Assembly (NCBI GenBank): GCA_025330725.1
Contig: JAIWND010000031.1
Coordinates: forward strand, 248,001-312,000
Length of the DNA stretch: 64,000 nucleotides
Source of the DNA: Chlamydoabsidia padenii
Lineage: Eukaryota > Mucoromycota > Mucoromycetes > Mucorales > Cunninghamellaceae
Direction: 5' to 3'
Below, one piece after another: positions 1 to 12,640 of this stretch. The number at the start of each line of letters is the position of its first letter. Position 1 is the first letter of the stretch. Position numbers and translations under genes: made by a program. The notes under the pieces are model-generated. The model did not search any database. It was not told the origin of the DNA and saw nothing but the letters and a program-made list of their open reading frames with translations.

Positions 1-314
1 TGATGCGCGATTATACTCACAAGGTTAATGTAGCCACTCCTTCTGGATAAATAGTGTAGTTTTAATACCCCCTCCCTCTACCCCTTCCTATACCTCTTTT
101 ATTTAACTATATGTAATATGCCTATTTGATAATAAAACATAAGTGTCTATAACTTGTCTTATAGAGCTTTGTTATGTGTGACTACAAGAGAGAATGATTA
201 AAAAAGATAGACAGTAATTTTTGGTATAATAAGCTAGTTTATTATTGATTATATAAAGGATATCCCACTATTCTAATATAAACCAAGTGTTACGCGCCAA
301 TACAAGAGATCGTA
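1..314. other. intergenic, no gene seen
   Basis: AT-rich sequence downstream of the Duo1 gene, which ends at 315 on the minus strand. I see no open frame with splice signals, no RNA gene and no repeat here. It probably holds the Duo1 3' UTR. Confidence 0.5.
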
Positions 315-956
315 TCATATTCTACGTTTCTTGAGCAAATGTGCACCGACAGGTTTGGGTTTTCGAAAGGTGGGTGTGCTGGTAGTTGTGATTGCCGGTG
401 TTGAAGATGCCGTCGGTTCCACCTTTTCATTAGGTTTCACCTTATCGATAGAAGCGTGATCCAATAGTTGCTCCGTTTGTTGTGAGTATGATAATATTTG
501 CGTCCATAAGTCCAAAAGCTGATCAGCTTCGTCAACGACATTATTAAAGTTCTAGTATCATAAAAACACACACACATACACACATGTTAGCGAAAAAAAA
601 AATCCCAGTAATCCAATTATTGCAAGTACCTTTAGATTTTGAGCCACCGTTTCAAAATCTTCAATCACGGTTTCCACCATTTGATTAAGTTGTTGTACTT
701 GTTCGTATTCTTTCCACAATTGGGCGTTACGTTCGGGTGTGTTGTTTGGATTTTCTACAGGTGGTTGACTATGATCGACTCTACGGAATGGCAAGGTGGA
801 GCGACGAGGTGCTGGTTGGTATAAACTAGCTCTGTAACCGGGTACTGGCTGTGATCTGCCTGTAGTCGATGATACCTTGTCTATATTCGCTGTCTGTGCT
901 GTTGGTGTTTGTGCTGTTGGGCGAGTATTTTTTATTGTCGAATCGTAAGGTGTCAT
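315..956 (-). CDS. DUO1: DASH/DAM complex subunit Duo1
   Basis: Two exons on the minus strand, 956-630 and 551-315, joined in phase 0 across a 78-nt GT...AG intron, give about 187 residues. The join creates the Duo1 signature: a coiled segment (VETVIEDFETVAQNLK) followed by NFNNVVDEADQLLDLW, then TQILSYSQQTEQLL. This matches the conserved block of the Duo1 family, in which a helix leads into LLDxWxxILSQTE. Duo1 is part of the fungal DASH ring that couples kinetochores to spindle microtubules. The N-terminus is Pro/Thr/Gln-rich and the C-terminus is short and basic (KPKPVGAHLLKKRRI), both probably disordered. The start is the first ATG of the frame. An A-run of about 24 lies just upstream. The assignment rests on the motif alone, but the motif is characteristic. 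Confidence 0.85.
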
Positions 957-1498
957 GATCTATATTTATTAAAAAAAAAAAAAAAAAAAAAAAAAGCAAA
1001 AGTGCCGAAAGGGAAAAAGGCAAAGTGATTTTAAAACCCGATTTCATAGGTCGGTCGTAGGACCATAGCAAAGAGAAATTGCTATAAAGTTGATTCAATG
1101 ACAAGTGCTATCCTTTATTAATAATGCTGTTGATGGTTTTGTCGCTCAAGCATAGAAAAGTTCCAGAAGTAAACTTGATGAGCCAAAAAATAGTTAGAAC
1201 GCTGCTAGCAGTGGCATACATATAACCTTTCAAGTAGGCCATATTACACGTAAATAATCACAGATGCTTGTACAATAAGGTTTTTTGTAAGCTCAATTTG
1301 CTGTTTTTTGGGATAACGAACAAACTCCGTCATAAAACCCCGACATTTTCCATTCACTTGCTTTTTTTTCCTTCTTCCTTCCATTGATTGTCTCTTACTG
1401 TTTTTCAATTGTCACTTCTTCCCCTTGTCTATTCTCTTTTTTTTTATGGGGAATTCAAGTGATAAAGTCAAAATCAACTACTGCGACTGTCCTCCACG
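957..1498. other. divergent intergenic region with promoter motifs
   Basis: Shared upstream region of Duo1 (minus) and the lipase gene (plus). It holds an A-run at about 970-993 and two copies of the recurrent upstream motif: TTTTAAAACCCGATTT at 1029-1044 and CATAAAACCCCGACATTTT at 1331-1349. A pyrimidine-rich stretch at 1360-1445 precedes the lipase start. No further gene is supported. Confidence 0.5.
1331..1349 (+). promoter_or_regulatory. recurrent upstream motif (TTYAAAYCCCGA-like) of the lipase gene
   Basis: AAAACCCCGACATTTT lies about 150 nt upstream of the lipase ATG. Near-identical sequences precede many other genes of the window. Regulatory function is inferred only from recurrence and position. 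Confidence 0.4.
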
Positions 1499-4400
1499 AT
1501 GATGCAAAAAACTCCCACTCTATTGTTGAACGGTGCTACTTTTACTGACCAAGATAATAATGACAGCGACTCTAATGGTAACAACAAACACCAAACAGTC
1601 AGTAATCTAATAACCAGCCTCTTGTTGCCATCTACCTCCCATGACTCACTAGACAGCATTACCGAAACAAGGCCTTTTAATGAATGGATGTCTGCTCATC
1701 GAAAACGAGCCTTGTCAGTACCAGATTTAGGACGACTCTACAAGGAATGGAAACTATATCAAAATACAGGTCTTGACACCATCAAGCCTTGTCATTTGCA
1801 GGTAAAAAAAAAAAAAAAACAAAGACAATGTAGTTTGTTGTGGGGTTAAATACGGTATTTATTGACTAGCTTCTCTTTGCTGCTGCATGTTATTGTGAAT
1901 AGGTGGACTTGCTGAATATTCAATTGGACTCACCTTTGAAGCGACCAGCCATGCGTGTCAAAATGGGTGCTATCAAGTATGTGTCTTCTCGATCGACTAT
2001 ACCTACTGGGGATTGGAATGAAGGATTTGTCTTTATGGTATCATATCATGCTCAATTATTCAACACTATCGAGGTAAACAAAAATTGCCTATACACTTTT
2101 TATCACCGAGATACTAAACTGAAAATCCTTAATAGTTTGATCTTTATGATGTACCAAGAAAATATTGGCCTAAAGGGATTAACCATGTTGGAAAAGCTAA
2201 ACTAAAGATATCTCGATTGAAAGGACGGGAAGATGTATTTACAACGTGAGTTTATTTGTAAAGACGTCGTGTAATGGAAAATACTGACTTGGTTGATATA
2301 GATTCTTGCCCATTTATGAATATGGTAACTCACGACGACGATTACCACCTGACACAACTGAACTTATTGAACGATCTGGGATGTTTAAAAAAGCAATGGG
2401 CACCATCTTTAAGAAGGCAAATTTGATTGGATCAGTACAAATTCGGATTCGTTACAAATTTCAACTTGCAGAAGACGCAGCGGCAGCAGTCATCGAACAA
2501 TGGAAACACACTTTACATACCGAACAAATCAATGGTATCAGCAGAATCACAACAGATACACAACAACAAGTCAATGAATTTGGCGAAAATAGGCCAACAC
2601 TAGATGTTATACACCCACTTGATGATACCCACCCATGCACCTCTTCTTCTTCTTCTTCTTCTGAACGACGGACTTCACATCAAACAGGTACCAACATACG
2701 CAACAACAACAGCAGCAGTACTCTTGTCAGGAAAAGTAGCAAAAATAAAAAGGGGAACACCAAACGGCCTTCTTTACAACCATCAATATCATCCTCCAAT
2801 TTTAAAACCAATGACAACAACTCTCGATCTCAACATGGACGTGGTGATTTGGCCCAGGACGAAACTTTTATCAACCAACTCTTCAAAAACCAGATGGAAA
2901 AGATGATGACAACACATATACCAAATGAAAAAACATCCTCATTTTCACCCACTGGATCATCATCATCATCAACAACTAAATATCACCACCGACACTGGCG
3001 AGCTGGATTCAGTAAAAAGAATCGGAACAAGCGACAGAGGCAAAAGACTCGCTGCATGTCTTTTGATTGGTGGACAGCACTTTTAAATCCAAACAAGGAT
3101 GAATTCTCAGCACGGGGTCGGCGGTATGGATTCCAGCAAAATGATACAGAAGGGGCAAATAAGGACATCATCACATCGAAAAATAGTGTTAATAATACCA
3201 AAAATGGCGATGCTTCTTTTCCACACTGGCAACCATCAGTAAACAAGGAACATGGACGGGCATATCGACTGACTCGACGGGCGAAAAAGAAGGCCAAGCA
3301 TATCATCTCCAGCGTGGACTTTGGTGACAAGAGTTTTGGAAGCCGGTGGATGCAGGATTCCTTTGAAGTGGTGGCTCTCGCTCATCCTGTGGCGGATCAT
3401 TTGATTGGCTTGGCAGTTAAAACTCAGACACAAGCTCTGGTGAGGGCGATCATCGTTTTGGCCAATAGTTTTGCAAGTAGATGAAATACACTGACACCTA
3501 TGATATCATCACTAACCTTATTTTTTATATGCTTTTTGATTATTAGGGTCAAGGTTTTAAAGTGACAGCGTTTAAACTCGTCAAGGCTATGCTTCTTTTG
3601 GAAAGATACTACAAAAGTCTGCCAAAGTAAGTGGTCTGATTTTTTAACAAGGGGGGGGGGGAGCGGTCACTAACTTTTTCATAGGCAAATATCATCGACA
3701 GAAATCACGGACAGATACCTTATTGATGCAGGAAATCATTACTTTCGATACGCATTGGTGGCTTATGTAAGAAACAGTGGGGATTGAATGGACCCAAACA
3801 ATACTAACCCATGACATATTGATTGTTATTATATCTTTAGGGATGGCGTGGACTGGCATACTTGGGACTTTACGGACAACTCATACGAAGATCAGGCGGT
3901 AAATCAAGATCTAATAGGTTGGCAATCCTCAATTACTTGCGTGTGGAATCAGGTGACCTCTTGGGTTATGAATATGGAATGCGTGAAGGTGCTGCCTTTC
4001 AACCAAGTTACTTTGTGGCTGTTGATCGACCAAAGAAAAACATTGTGCTTAGTATTCGAGGGACCTGGGTAAGTATAACAAATGATCTTCAATGGAAATC
4101 CCGCTTAACTCTGCCCTTGTACCCTATTTTAGAGTCTCTATGATGCTATCACTGATCTTGTTTGTAAGAATTGTATACAAGACATATCTGCATATGTAAT
4201 CATCATGATTTGTTTACCCAACTCTCTCTCTTTTTTATTTTATTTATTTTAATAACAGGTTACTATGCACCATGGAAAGGAGGTCTAGTACATTCGGGGA
4301 TGCTTGCTTCTGCTCAATGGTTCTTCATCCATATTGTACCACAAATATTTAGGTATATCCATTTACATCGAAAATACTTGAAGGGTTTTGTAATCACGGG

Positions 4401-5129
4401 CCATTCTCTTGGCGGTGGGGCGGCTAGCTTACTAACAATGATGGTGGCGGACGAATTAAAAACTTTACGAAAACTGGCCGAAAATCCCGACTTTAACCTT
4501 CAATGCTATAGTTACGCACCTGTTGCTCTGGTATCTTACGACTTGGCATCTCAATACGATCAATACATCCATAGTTTTATTGTACAAGATGATATTGTGG
4601 GCCGACTCTCTTATGGCACAGCATTGAAACTCAAGGAATTGATTTTGGATACCATCAGCTCTTATGAAGCTCTAGGTGGGATGGCCAAGGTGCTCACAAA
4701 CAGCAAATCTAGGAAACTCTTGTTTGAAATTATTGACAAGTGCCGAACCCTTATCTTCCAAACATCCACATTTGATTCTCCGCCTGTGGTAAGGAAAAAG
4801 AATGCACGAGAAAGTTGTAGATGTACTAATCCTTTTGGAACTAGTTATATATACCAGGAAAGGTAATTCATATACGACGGCGCCGGGTGAAACGATTTGG
4901 TGGCGGCAACAATAAAGGGAAAACAACAACCGCTCACATGTCGAAGCATATTCCAGGGGCTAGTCGACCTCTTTACTCTGTACACTTGGGGAACCGACAG
5001 ATCTGTGAAGAAATGATCGTAACAAAGACAGCGATACTAGATCACACAATTGGCGCATACCAAGAAGCATTTGACAAGTTATCCGCAATGCATCCTGCGT
5101 TATTGTATCCTTCTAACCTTATAGGGTAA
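1499..5129 (+). CDS. C2 domain-containing class 3 lipase (diacylglycerol lipase-like)
   Basis: Ten exons: 1499-1801, 1903-2073, 2136-2245, 2302-3439, 3547-3626, 3685-3766, 3841-4068, 4133-4163, 4259-4788, 4845-5129. They give 985 residues in one continuous frame. Residues about 100-260 (NIQLDSPLKRPAMRVKMG... IRIRYKF) look like a C2 domain with a disordered low-complexity insert following. The C-terminal half is an alpha/beta-hydrolase of the lipase_3 family. It has the nucleophile elbow GHSLGGG, the oxyanion-side IRGTW, the catalytic-Asp segment DDIVGRLSYG, the LYIPGKVIHI strand and a DHTIGAY segment likely to carry the catalytic His. This arrangement resembles sn-1-type diacylglycerol lipases, but without their N-terminal membrane bundle; the C2 domain may provide membrane contact. 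Exon 8 is only 31 nt. The exon 4 donor (GTGAGG at 3440) was chosen because it keeps frame; a later GT would bring a stop. Substrate is not proven. Confidence 0.85.
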
Positions 5130-5814
5130 AGATGAATAGGCGGGAATGACGGGATTGCCGGCCAGTCCTCCCTTGTCTCCCTATAGATATAGGATAGTCC
5201 TGTTGGGTTTAGTGATGCTTGGCTGTAGTTAGTATTACTTTATATAGTTTAGATTATTATAATGTTTAATGCAATAAAATAGGCACTCTTTTTTTTTTTT
5301 TTTTTTTTTTTACAATAAATAGAGTCCCCCTTTTTTACTACTTTGACAGTGATCTTTTTGTAGTCTCTCTTTCTCTCTCTATATTTTTCTTTTATTTCCT
5401 GTCGACATTTATCAGGGAATAGAGTTCAATATCAAGGCCCCTGATTTGACAAATATAGTAAGGAATTTCCATAATGATCTTTGTTGTTCTCCGGTGTTCG
5501 ATTCCCAACCTCGACCAATATATTAACTCACTTTTCAAAAAGAACTTTATAGATCAAAACCTCCTCTTTGACAATACTTGCTTTGGAATAGAACAAGAAA
5601 ACCAACCATTTTTTTGTCGATTAACTTGCCTTTTTGGGACATTTATCTTTCTCGGTAACTGTGAAAAAAGACTTTATATAAACCCTTCTCACTCCTCTTT
5701 TTTTTTTGTTCCTATATCTTCTTTTGAAGCACTTACTCCACAGGATCTTCACAGGGCTTTTTTTAAAAAAAATATATAAAGTAGGCAACAAAACAATACT
5801 TCTTTATACCCATA
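5130..5814. other. intergenic: lipase 3' end and HSF promoter
   Basis: Contains an AATAAA-type signal near 5275 for the lipase transcript and a T-run of about 22 near 5290-5311. A TATA box (TATATAAAG, 5773-5781) lies 34 nt before the next gene's first ATG. Open frames here are short and T-rich and are not supported as genes. Confidence 0.5.
5773..5781 (+). promoter_or_regulatory. TATA box of the HSF-type gene
   Basis: TATATAAAG lies 34 nt before the ATG at 5815. This spacing makes 5815, rather than the internal ATG at 5914, the likelier start. Confidence 0.5.
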
Positions 5815-7552
5815 ATGATCAGAAATCGAATCAAACACTCACCATATTCTTGGATTACCACCTTTCCGTATAGGCATCATACGTTGACTTCGGATTGTAA
5901 CGTCACCCGTGTAATGACATCAAAGAAACAACAACATCAACAACAAGTCCGGCTCTTATCTTCTTCACCTCCACCTATTCCTCAAACTGATCCTAACACT
6001 ACCTCACCCACGTCTTCTCAACCATACCCAAACAATGAACACCCGTGGAATAGAAGGTGAGTGGTAAAAGAATATTCTAGGTCACTCGAAGAAAAGGATT
6101 GAAACCCCGATGCATGAATTTTGAATTTGTTTAACTGACATTTTACTCTTTTCCTTCTTTAACTCAAGTTCCACTATTCAATCACCTTCATCACCGATGG
6201 AAACAGTGAATGATAGATTTATACATGAATCTGGACCTCCCACTGCACTTTCCATTCTACGTACTCAACCAGCATTTATCGGCAAACTCTACAAGTAAGT
6301 GCCAAGCGGGAGTTTAAAACAATGGCTTCGATGTCGATCGGGGAGCAAATAGAAACAAAAAGAAAAACAAATAACACATACTCACCCCTTCTTTACAAAT
6401 TTTTCGTTCTATTTTATTCTTTATATAGAATGTTGGAAGACACTACTCAAGATTTGATTTGTTGGTCAAACAATGGGGAATACTTTAGCGTCTACAACTC
6501 TGCCCTCTTCTCCCGACAAATCCTACCTCAATATTTCAAGCATAACAATTGGCAAAGCTTTGTACGGCAATTAAATAGTAAGTATTTCAAGGGGGGGAGG
6601 GCTCACATAAACTCCGACATTCATGCATCTTTCTTCAAGTGTATGGTTTTAGCAAGATCAATGAAATGATCCATTCCAACTTGAGTGTGGATAATCAAAC
6701 GTGGGATTTCAAGCACCCTCATTTCAAACGTGGTGATTTCCAGTCATTGACTTTGGTGAAACGTAAATCTGTCAGACCCTCACCCATGTCGGCCACAGGT
6801 AACTCCAGCATTTCTTATGCTGTCAAAATCAATACTACTCGTGTAGACGATCCACCGCCGCCACCGATTCCACCACAAGATCACAGTGAGGAGACTACCG
6901 GAGTTGAACATCGGATCATGCAATTGGACGAACAAGTCAATCTTGTAGCGGACAGTGTCACTCAACTCACGACTGAACTACAAGATATCAAATCATTGAT
7001 CTATAAACAACAAGCGGTAAGTGAAGAAGAAAAAAAAAAAATAAACAAACAAACAGTCGAGTGTTTCCATTTTTTACTAAAAAGTCTGGACTCTGTAGAT
7101 GATTTATGATCTTGCCAATTTGGTACAATCCTACCACGGTAAGTTTCCTGCAGCGGCGTTTGAAAAATCATTTTCCTTGTCTGACTTGGCTTTTTTTTCT
7201 TTTTTTCTTTTTTCAAGATCCCACCTCGGCTTCTTTCAAACCCAAAGCGGATAATCCATCTTCTTCTCAACGAACTACCAGTTTACCTTCGATTCATAGC
7301 CTTGCCACCAATTTGCAACATTCTGCCAGTATCGATAGTAACTCCATGTTATCCGCTTACTATCATCAACCATACCAGGGCACATCCTTGTCAACCCATC
7401 AACAAAATCTTTACTCATATCCGCATATCGAACGCATTCAATCTCACCAATCCAGATCTCACCGGGTGTCCAATCCCATCTATCCTTTATTGAACTCCAT
7501 GTCTGACGAAGAAGACGTCGAAGAAACAACCGACGATTATGCACATCACTAA
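5815..7552 (+). CDS. heat shock factor-type transcription factor
   Basis: Six exons: 5815-6056, 6169-6294, 6429-6577, 6640-7016, 7099-7138, 7218-7552, giving 422 residues (389 if the internal ATG at 5914 is used). Residues about 115-220 form an HSF DNA-binding domain: AFIGKLYKMLED, LICWSNNGEYFSVYN, ILPQYFKHNNWQSFVRQLNM, YGFSKI, and the wing end WDFKHPHFKRG. The recognition-helix core NNWQSFVRQLNMYGF is intact. A heptad-rich segment (about 275-340, HRIMQLDEQVNLVADSV... YDLANLVQSY) fits the oligomerization coiled coil. The C-terminus is Ser/Thr/Gln-rich and ends acidic. Exons 3/4 split the ATG of NMYGF and exon 5 is only 40 nt. It could be an HSF1 or Sfl1-type factor; motifs alone do not separate these. 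It would act in the nucleus on nGAAn-type elements if canonical. Confidence 0.88.
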
Positions 7553-9110
7553 ATAGATTTTTTTTTTTTTTTTTTTCATATATATGCTTTGAAAAGGGCG
7601 CGCCTTTTAAAACTTATGTACAGTACATACACATGCCCCATTTTTTTTTTTTTTTACCACTACATGCACATTTTTTAAGCAGCAGCAGAAAGAATAAAAA
7701 GGCAAATCAATGTTTCTCATCTTTATTCTCATTTGGTTTATTTATGTATAAAAAGACATCACTCCGATCAGATTTCAAACTGGGAATTCCTAGATAACCA
7801 TCTTTTGAAAATTCCGATATCCATCGTCAGCATCTCGACGATGAAAACTCCCTATTTGACTATTATGAATACCATGTTATGTTATGAAATCTCTCATGAA
7901 GCTCAACGTCTTTAAATAACCGCAATAAAAAACTTTTTTTTAACCCCAAAAGTATAAACATCTTTTGAAAGGTCAGGGCTATACACAATGTCTTTTTCAC
8001 ACTATCTGAAATTAAAAAGTGAGTGAATATATGGTGTTGAGATGAGGAGGTACGCTATAGTTGTTGCTGTTGATTGATTGGTTGTCCATGTCAGTTGTTG
8101 ATTTTTCAATTAAAAATACCCCCAGTAGACCAACCATCGAGCATTTGTACAAGCATTGTTCACAGTGCAAATCAATTTCATTACAGTGATAAAGCGGGAA
8201 GAAAAGAGTAAAATCTTAAATGATGACTTTTTTTAAATGTCAATTTTACTTTGGATTTGAAGTCGGTCATTACAAACTGGCTATTTCCTTCAACTCTGTT
8301 TGACAAGTGTGGTCCTTTATTCAAGATATTCCTGTATCCTATATAAAGGTTTAACGTTCTTCATCTCCCTCTTCAAAGTTTCCTCGTCCTCTTTCCACCC
8401 CTTCCAGCTCTCCTGACCAGGTTCTACCAAGGCTTCAAACAATCAAACAATAATGAAGGTGCGTGTGTAATATAAAAGCAATAACATGTCATTGGTAATG
8501 TATCTGGGTTTTTATTGGTGTTGAATAAAAAAAAAAAGTAGTGACAATGTTGTGGAGACGGAGTAGCACTTTTTAAAAAGAAGTCTGTCAGCTTGGTGAC
8601 ACAAAGACAACGATCGGGGTTTAAAGTCCTTTTGATACATTTCTGCCATCTTTTGCCTCGCATAGACACCATCGACAAGAGTAAAAAAGCACGTTTTTGA
8701 TTCATACTACGTTATCTGGTGGTACATATTATGGGCATATGTAGGGTATATCGAGACATGTACCGTCTCCGACCAAATATAAATACAAGAGTCCCGCTTA
8801 TGTATGACAATTGATTCGCTTATCTACATAGCCTGGATGATTGTTTGTTTCACACAACATGGATGGGGTAGAAATGAACCCGTCTCTTGTCGTTTCAACA
8901 TACACAACAAATAAGCAAGTGTGGGTATTATGATGTGGGGTCGGAATCATCTGGTTGTATTCAAACAGAGTCCCCCCCCCATTTCAACCCCACACAAAAA
9001 TAACAGTATTCAAACCCCGGTATTGTTCATTCCTTTTTTTTTTTTTCTTTTCTTTTCTTTTCCCCAAACTTCTTCCCCTTTCTTTTCCCTTCCCTTCTCT
9101 TTCGATAGAC
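7553..9110. other. intergenic, 1.6 kb, no supported gene
   Basis: Holds the HSF 3' region (T-runs after 7558 and 7640), AT-rich sequence, and a TATA-like CTATATAAAGG at 8340-8350 followed by a pyrimidine-rich leader and ATGAAG before a GTGCGT at 8458. That ATG frame closes at once, so no product can be supported; a non-coding or 5'-UTR exon is possible. ATCGGGGTTTAAA (8613-8625) and TATTCAAACCCCGGTATTG (9007-9025) match the recurrent upstream motif. Confidence 0.45.
9007..9025 (+). promoter_or_regulatory. recurrent upstream motif of the GPAT gene
   Basis: TATTCAAACCCCGGTATTG, about 90 nt before the GPAT ATG and followed by a long pyrimidine tract. It matches the motif seen upstream of other genes here. 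Confidence 0.4.
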
Positions 9111-12100
9111 ATGACAAGCAAGACGGAGAAGCAGCTACAACAATTGATTGACGCTTATAATCAAGACAATGCTTCGTCTACTCCCACCACTTTGCCTATT
9201 ACCACCACACCTCACCATAATAGTAACGAACACCGGAATGTTGTGTAAATATATATATATATATATGTATATAAAAGAAACTAGTAATTCTAATATTCTT
9301 CAACAGGGAACGCGAACCTCGTCGAATGCGTGAAGATCCAGTGGCCTTTATGATGAATCTTGGACTTTATTATCAAGGAACAGTAAGTCATGATAACAAG
9401 CGACCTTGTTTAACTGACTCATTCTTTTATGACGGTATAGGGCTGGCGTGGCTACAAGTCTTATATTGGGAACAAAGTATTCTACCCGACCTTCTCTGCA
9501 AAAATGAAATCCATGGTATTATCAAGCAAAAAAGGTAAAAAAGTGACTCCCTGCTTATGAAGACACGGCTCTCATTACTTTTTTTTTTTTTTTCTCTCTT
9601 GATGATAGTACAAGAAGTCATTGAATTATTAGCAGAACGGCAGTCAGCACGACTCCAACGTACTCAAAACCAATCCAAAATGTCCAAAATGTCTGATAAA
9701 GCAAAGTCCAAGATGATATACAAACAAAAACAGGCTTTGCGACAAGAATTGGAAGCGGTGGCCAAAGGTATTGCTGACAAGTGTATATCTCGAATGGATA
9801 GCATGCGATTTATCAGGTAAACAAAAAAAAAAAAAAGTCTTGTGATGCAAATAACAATGATGTCTTTTTGGAATAACCCTCTTTATCTATATGTATAGGT
9901 TCTTTGCCTTTACGGTGAACAATATCCTGGTCAGGCTATATCATCAAGGAATTCATATCAAAGAAAGCGAATGGATCGAGGTAAAATATGACAACAAGAG
10001 GAGGGGTCGGAAAGGGAAGTTTTTGTGTGTGTAATACATCCTTTCTTACTCATAATCATCATAAAGTTGAAACGCGTTGCTTTGATTGCTCAAGAAAAAA
10101 AGCAATCCTTGATTCTACTCCCATGCCACAAATCTCATGTTGATTACTTGGTGGTATCTTACTTGATGTTCCGTCTTGGTCTCCAAATCCCACATATTGG
10201 TAAGTGATGACAAGAAAAGAAGGGGGGGGGGAAATGAAAGTTGTTATTAACCTACTATTATCATTCATCTAGCTGCCGGTCAAAATCTCGATATGCCTGT
10301 GGTTGGGCCCATATTGCAAAATGCTGGTGCCTTCTTTATTCGCCGTGAATGGGGTGATGATCTCTTATACAAAACTGTCATGGAAGAATATCTGGGAACT
10401 CTCTTGTCCGAAGGAAGTAAGTTTTTGATAAGATAAAATGATACCCCTTTATTAACTTGATATCTTGTTTTATTTTTATAGTGAACATTGAATGCTTTGT
10501 AGAAGGAACTCGGTCAAGATTAGGTAAACTTCTTCAACCAAAACTAGGTATTGTCAAGATTATCTTGGAATCTTTGATTAGCAACAGATTCTCGGATTGT
10601 TATATTGTTCCCATCTCTATTGGTTATGACAAGATCATCGAAACATCAAGGTACAGTATAATAATGCATCGCCACAAACATTATCATTATCATCATCATC
10701 ATCATCATCATCATATAGACTCACCCTCATTCGCCTTTGTTGTAGTTATGCAAACGAACTACTTGGTAATCCCAAGGAAAAAGAAAGTCTTTGGTAAATA
10801 TAGTTGCCATCAAGAGTAACGACAACAACGACAATAACAACTAACTACTCTCGTTATTCTGTTGCTAGGGGTGTGATCACTAATACAAGACTCTTACAAC
10901 TCAAATGGGGTCGTGTTGACGGTAAGTATATCATATACTATAATACACAATCGAATCTCACCCATTTTTTTTTTACACTAGTGCGGGTTAGCAAACCTTA
11001 TTCTTTACGTGGTTGGTTAGACGACCAACTGAAACACCGTGGGTAAATTAGCAAAAGAAGAAGATTATTGACAAGGTAACTTTTATGAACCGACTTTTTT
11101 CATTTCATAGTAATTTAGATTTGACTGACTCTACTCAAAAAGCCATCCTTCTTAAATCTTTGGGCTACCGCGTTTTATCTGACATTGTAAGATCCCGGAA
11201 ACCTAAAGTGGTCAGGATATTAATAATGTACAACTTTATTATTTATTTAGAATAATGTTTCTGTGGTGATGCCATCTGCTCTGGTGGGCACGGTGATTTT
11301 GACCTTGCGTGGACGTGGGGTGGGACGAAGTGAATTGATTCGCAGGGTGGACTGGTTAGTGCGAATTATTACAGCCAAAGGCGGTCAAGTATCCGAATTC
11401 CATGAAATGTCAACAGGGGATATCGTGGATCGTACTTTGCTGATTCACAAGGATCTGATTGGGGAACGTAAAGGGAAAGATATCTTGGAACCTACTTTTT
11501 ATGGCATCAATCCCTTTGAACTCTCTTATTATCGTAATCAAATCATCCATCTGTTTGTGGAAGAAGGTAATATATCTATAAAGGGCATATATTGTTGATA
11601 TTGATCCTTTATCATCTTCCTTTTTTAGCTATTGTGTGTGCTGCTTTATATACCGTGGTCAAAAAGGGTGGTGGCAAGGCAATGCAACGTATGGAATACG
11701 GTCAACTTTTGGAAGAAGTATCCTTCTTGTCAAGTCTGTTAAAATTGGATATGATTTACAAACCTGGGGGCATCGAACACAATACTCAACGAACAGTACA
11801 ATGGCTTGTTGAAAACCAAGTGATTGAGGTGGACGAAGAAGGATGGATTGGATTATCTGATATTGAACGACAATGTGGTCGGGAAAACTATGGTAAAGAC
11901 CATCGAAATTTTGACCTGAACGTACTCACACATCTTTATTTTTAATTTTTATATAGACTTTTTATGCTTTATGATCTGGCCATTTGTGGAAGCATACTGG
12001 TTGGCTTGTGTCAGTCTCTTCTCTTTGGCACCTCCCAACATTAATGGATCTCCGTCTGAAGTCCCAGTATGGGTTGAAAGCAAACTATACGAAAAACGAT

Positions 12101-12640
12101 CACAAGCACTGGGTAAAACACTTTATTATCAGGGTGATTTGGTAAACAATGAAAAAAGAAAGAAAGAAAGGATAAAGGAGTAAAGACATATTGACTTTTT
12201 TTTTCTTTTTTCTTTGCATAGAGTTACCTTGAGGCGGTCAACAAAGAAACACTCTCTAATGCTTTAACAAGATTCCAAGAACAAGGGATTATAGTGAAAC
12301 GACGACATGCAGAACCAAAGGCATGGTCAGAAATCTCATTACATGCTGATTATATCCCTCAACGTCTTAATGGTGTGTTGACTCCTAATGGTCATCTTTG
12401 GGAATTGGTTGAACATATTGGTAAATTCCGCCGGGAAGGCAAAAATAGACGTGACAATGCAACAGGTAAAGGAAACAACCATGGACTTTTTAAGAGGGGA
12501 AGCAACTAACTCTCTCTTTACATATAGTCAGCACACGGGTGTTACGGTTGGCGGATATCCTTGGACAAGATAACTTGGAACCCACACCTAATCAAAAAAC
12601 ATTAATGAAGAAACTGAATCAAGACAATGCTAAACTTTGA
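9111..12640 (+). CDS. glycerol-3-phosphate acyltransferase, PlsB/GPAM type
   Basis: Seventeen exons give one frame of 799 residues: 9111-9244, 9307-9382, 9441-9534, 9609-9816, 9899-9980, 10067-10199, 10273-10416, 10482-10650, 10746-10793, 10869-10921, 10982-11042, 11111-11186, 11251-11566, 11629-11892, 11957-12141, 12222-12465, 12528-12640. All four acyltransferase motifs are visible. Block I is PCHKSHVDYL (catalytic HxxxxD, about residue 219). Block II is GAFFIRREWGDDLLY, block III is FVEGTRSRLGK and block IV is IVPISIGYDKI. Length and layout resemble mitochondrial GPAT (GPAM) and bacterial PlsB rather than the smaller ER Gat1/Gat2 enzymes of yeasts. The reaction is acylation of glycerol 3-phosphate (or dihydroxyacetone phosphate) at sn-1, the first step of glycerolipid synthesis. 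No clear targeting peptide is seen at the N-terminus. A DHAPAT/GNPAT-type activity is the main alternative. Confidence 0.9.

Noticed and set aside
5480..5510. GTTCGATTCCCAAC resembling a tRNA T-loop
   Set aside because: No A-box or foldable acceptor and anticodon arms lie upstream. More likely a weak match to the recurrent promoter motif.
5474..5779. 101-codon plus-strand frame before the HSF gene
   Set aside because: It runs through T- and A-rich promoter DNA, including the TATA box, and has biased composition.
8424..8705. 93-codon minus frame and an ATG at 8452 after a TATA-like box
   Set aside because: The plus-strand ATG frame stops after five codons, and its possible splice to 9111 gives an immediate stop. 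The minus frame has no motif.
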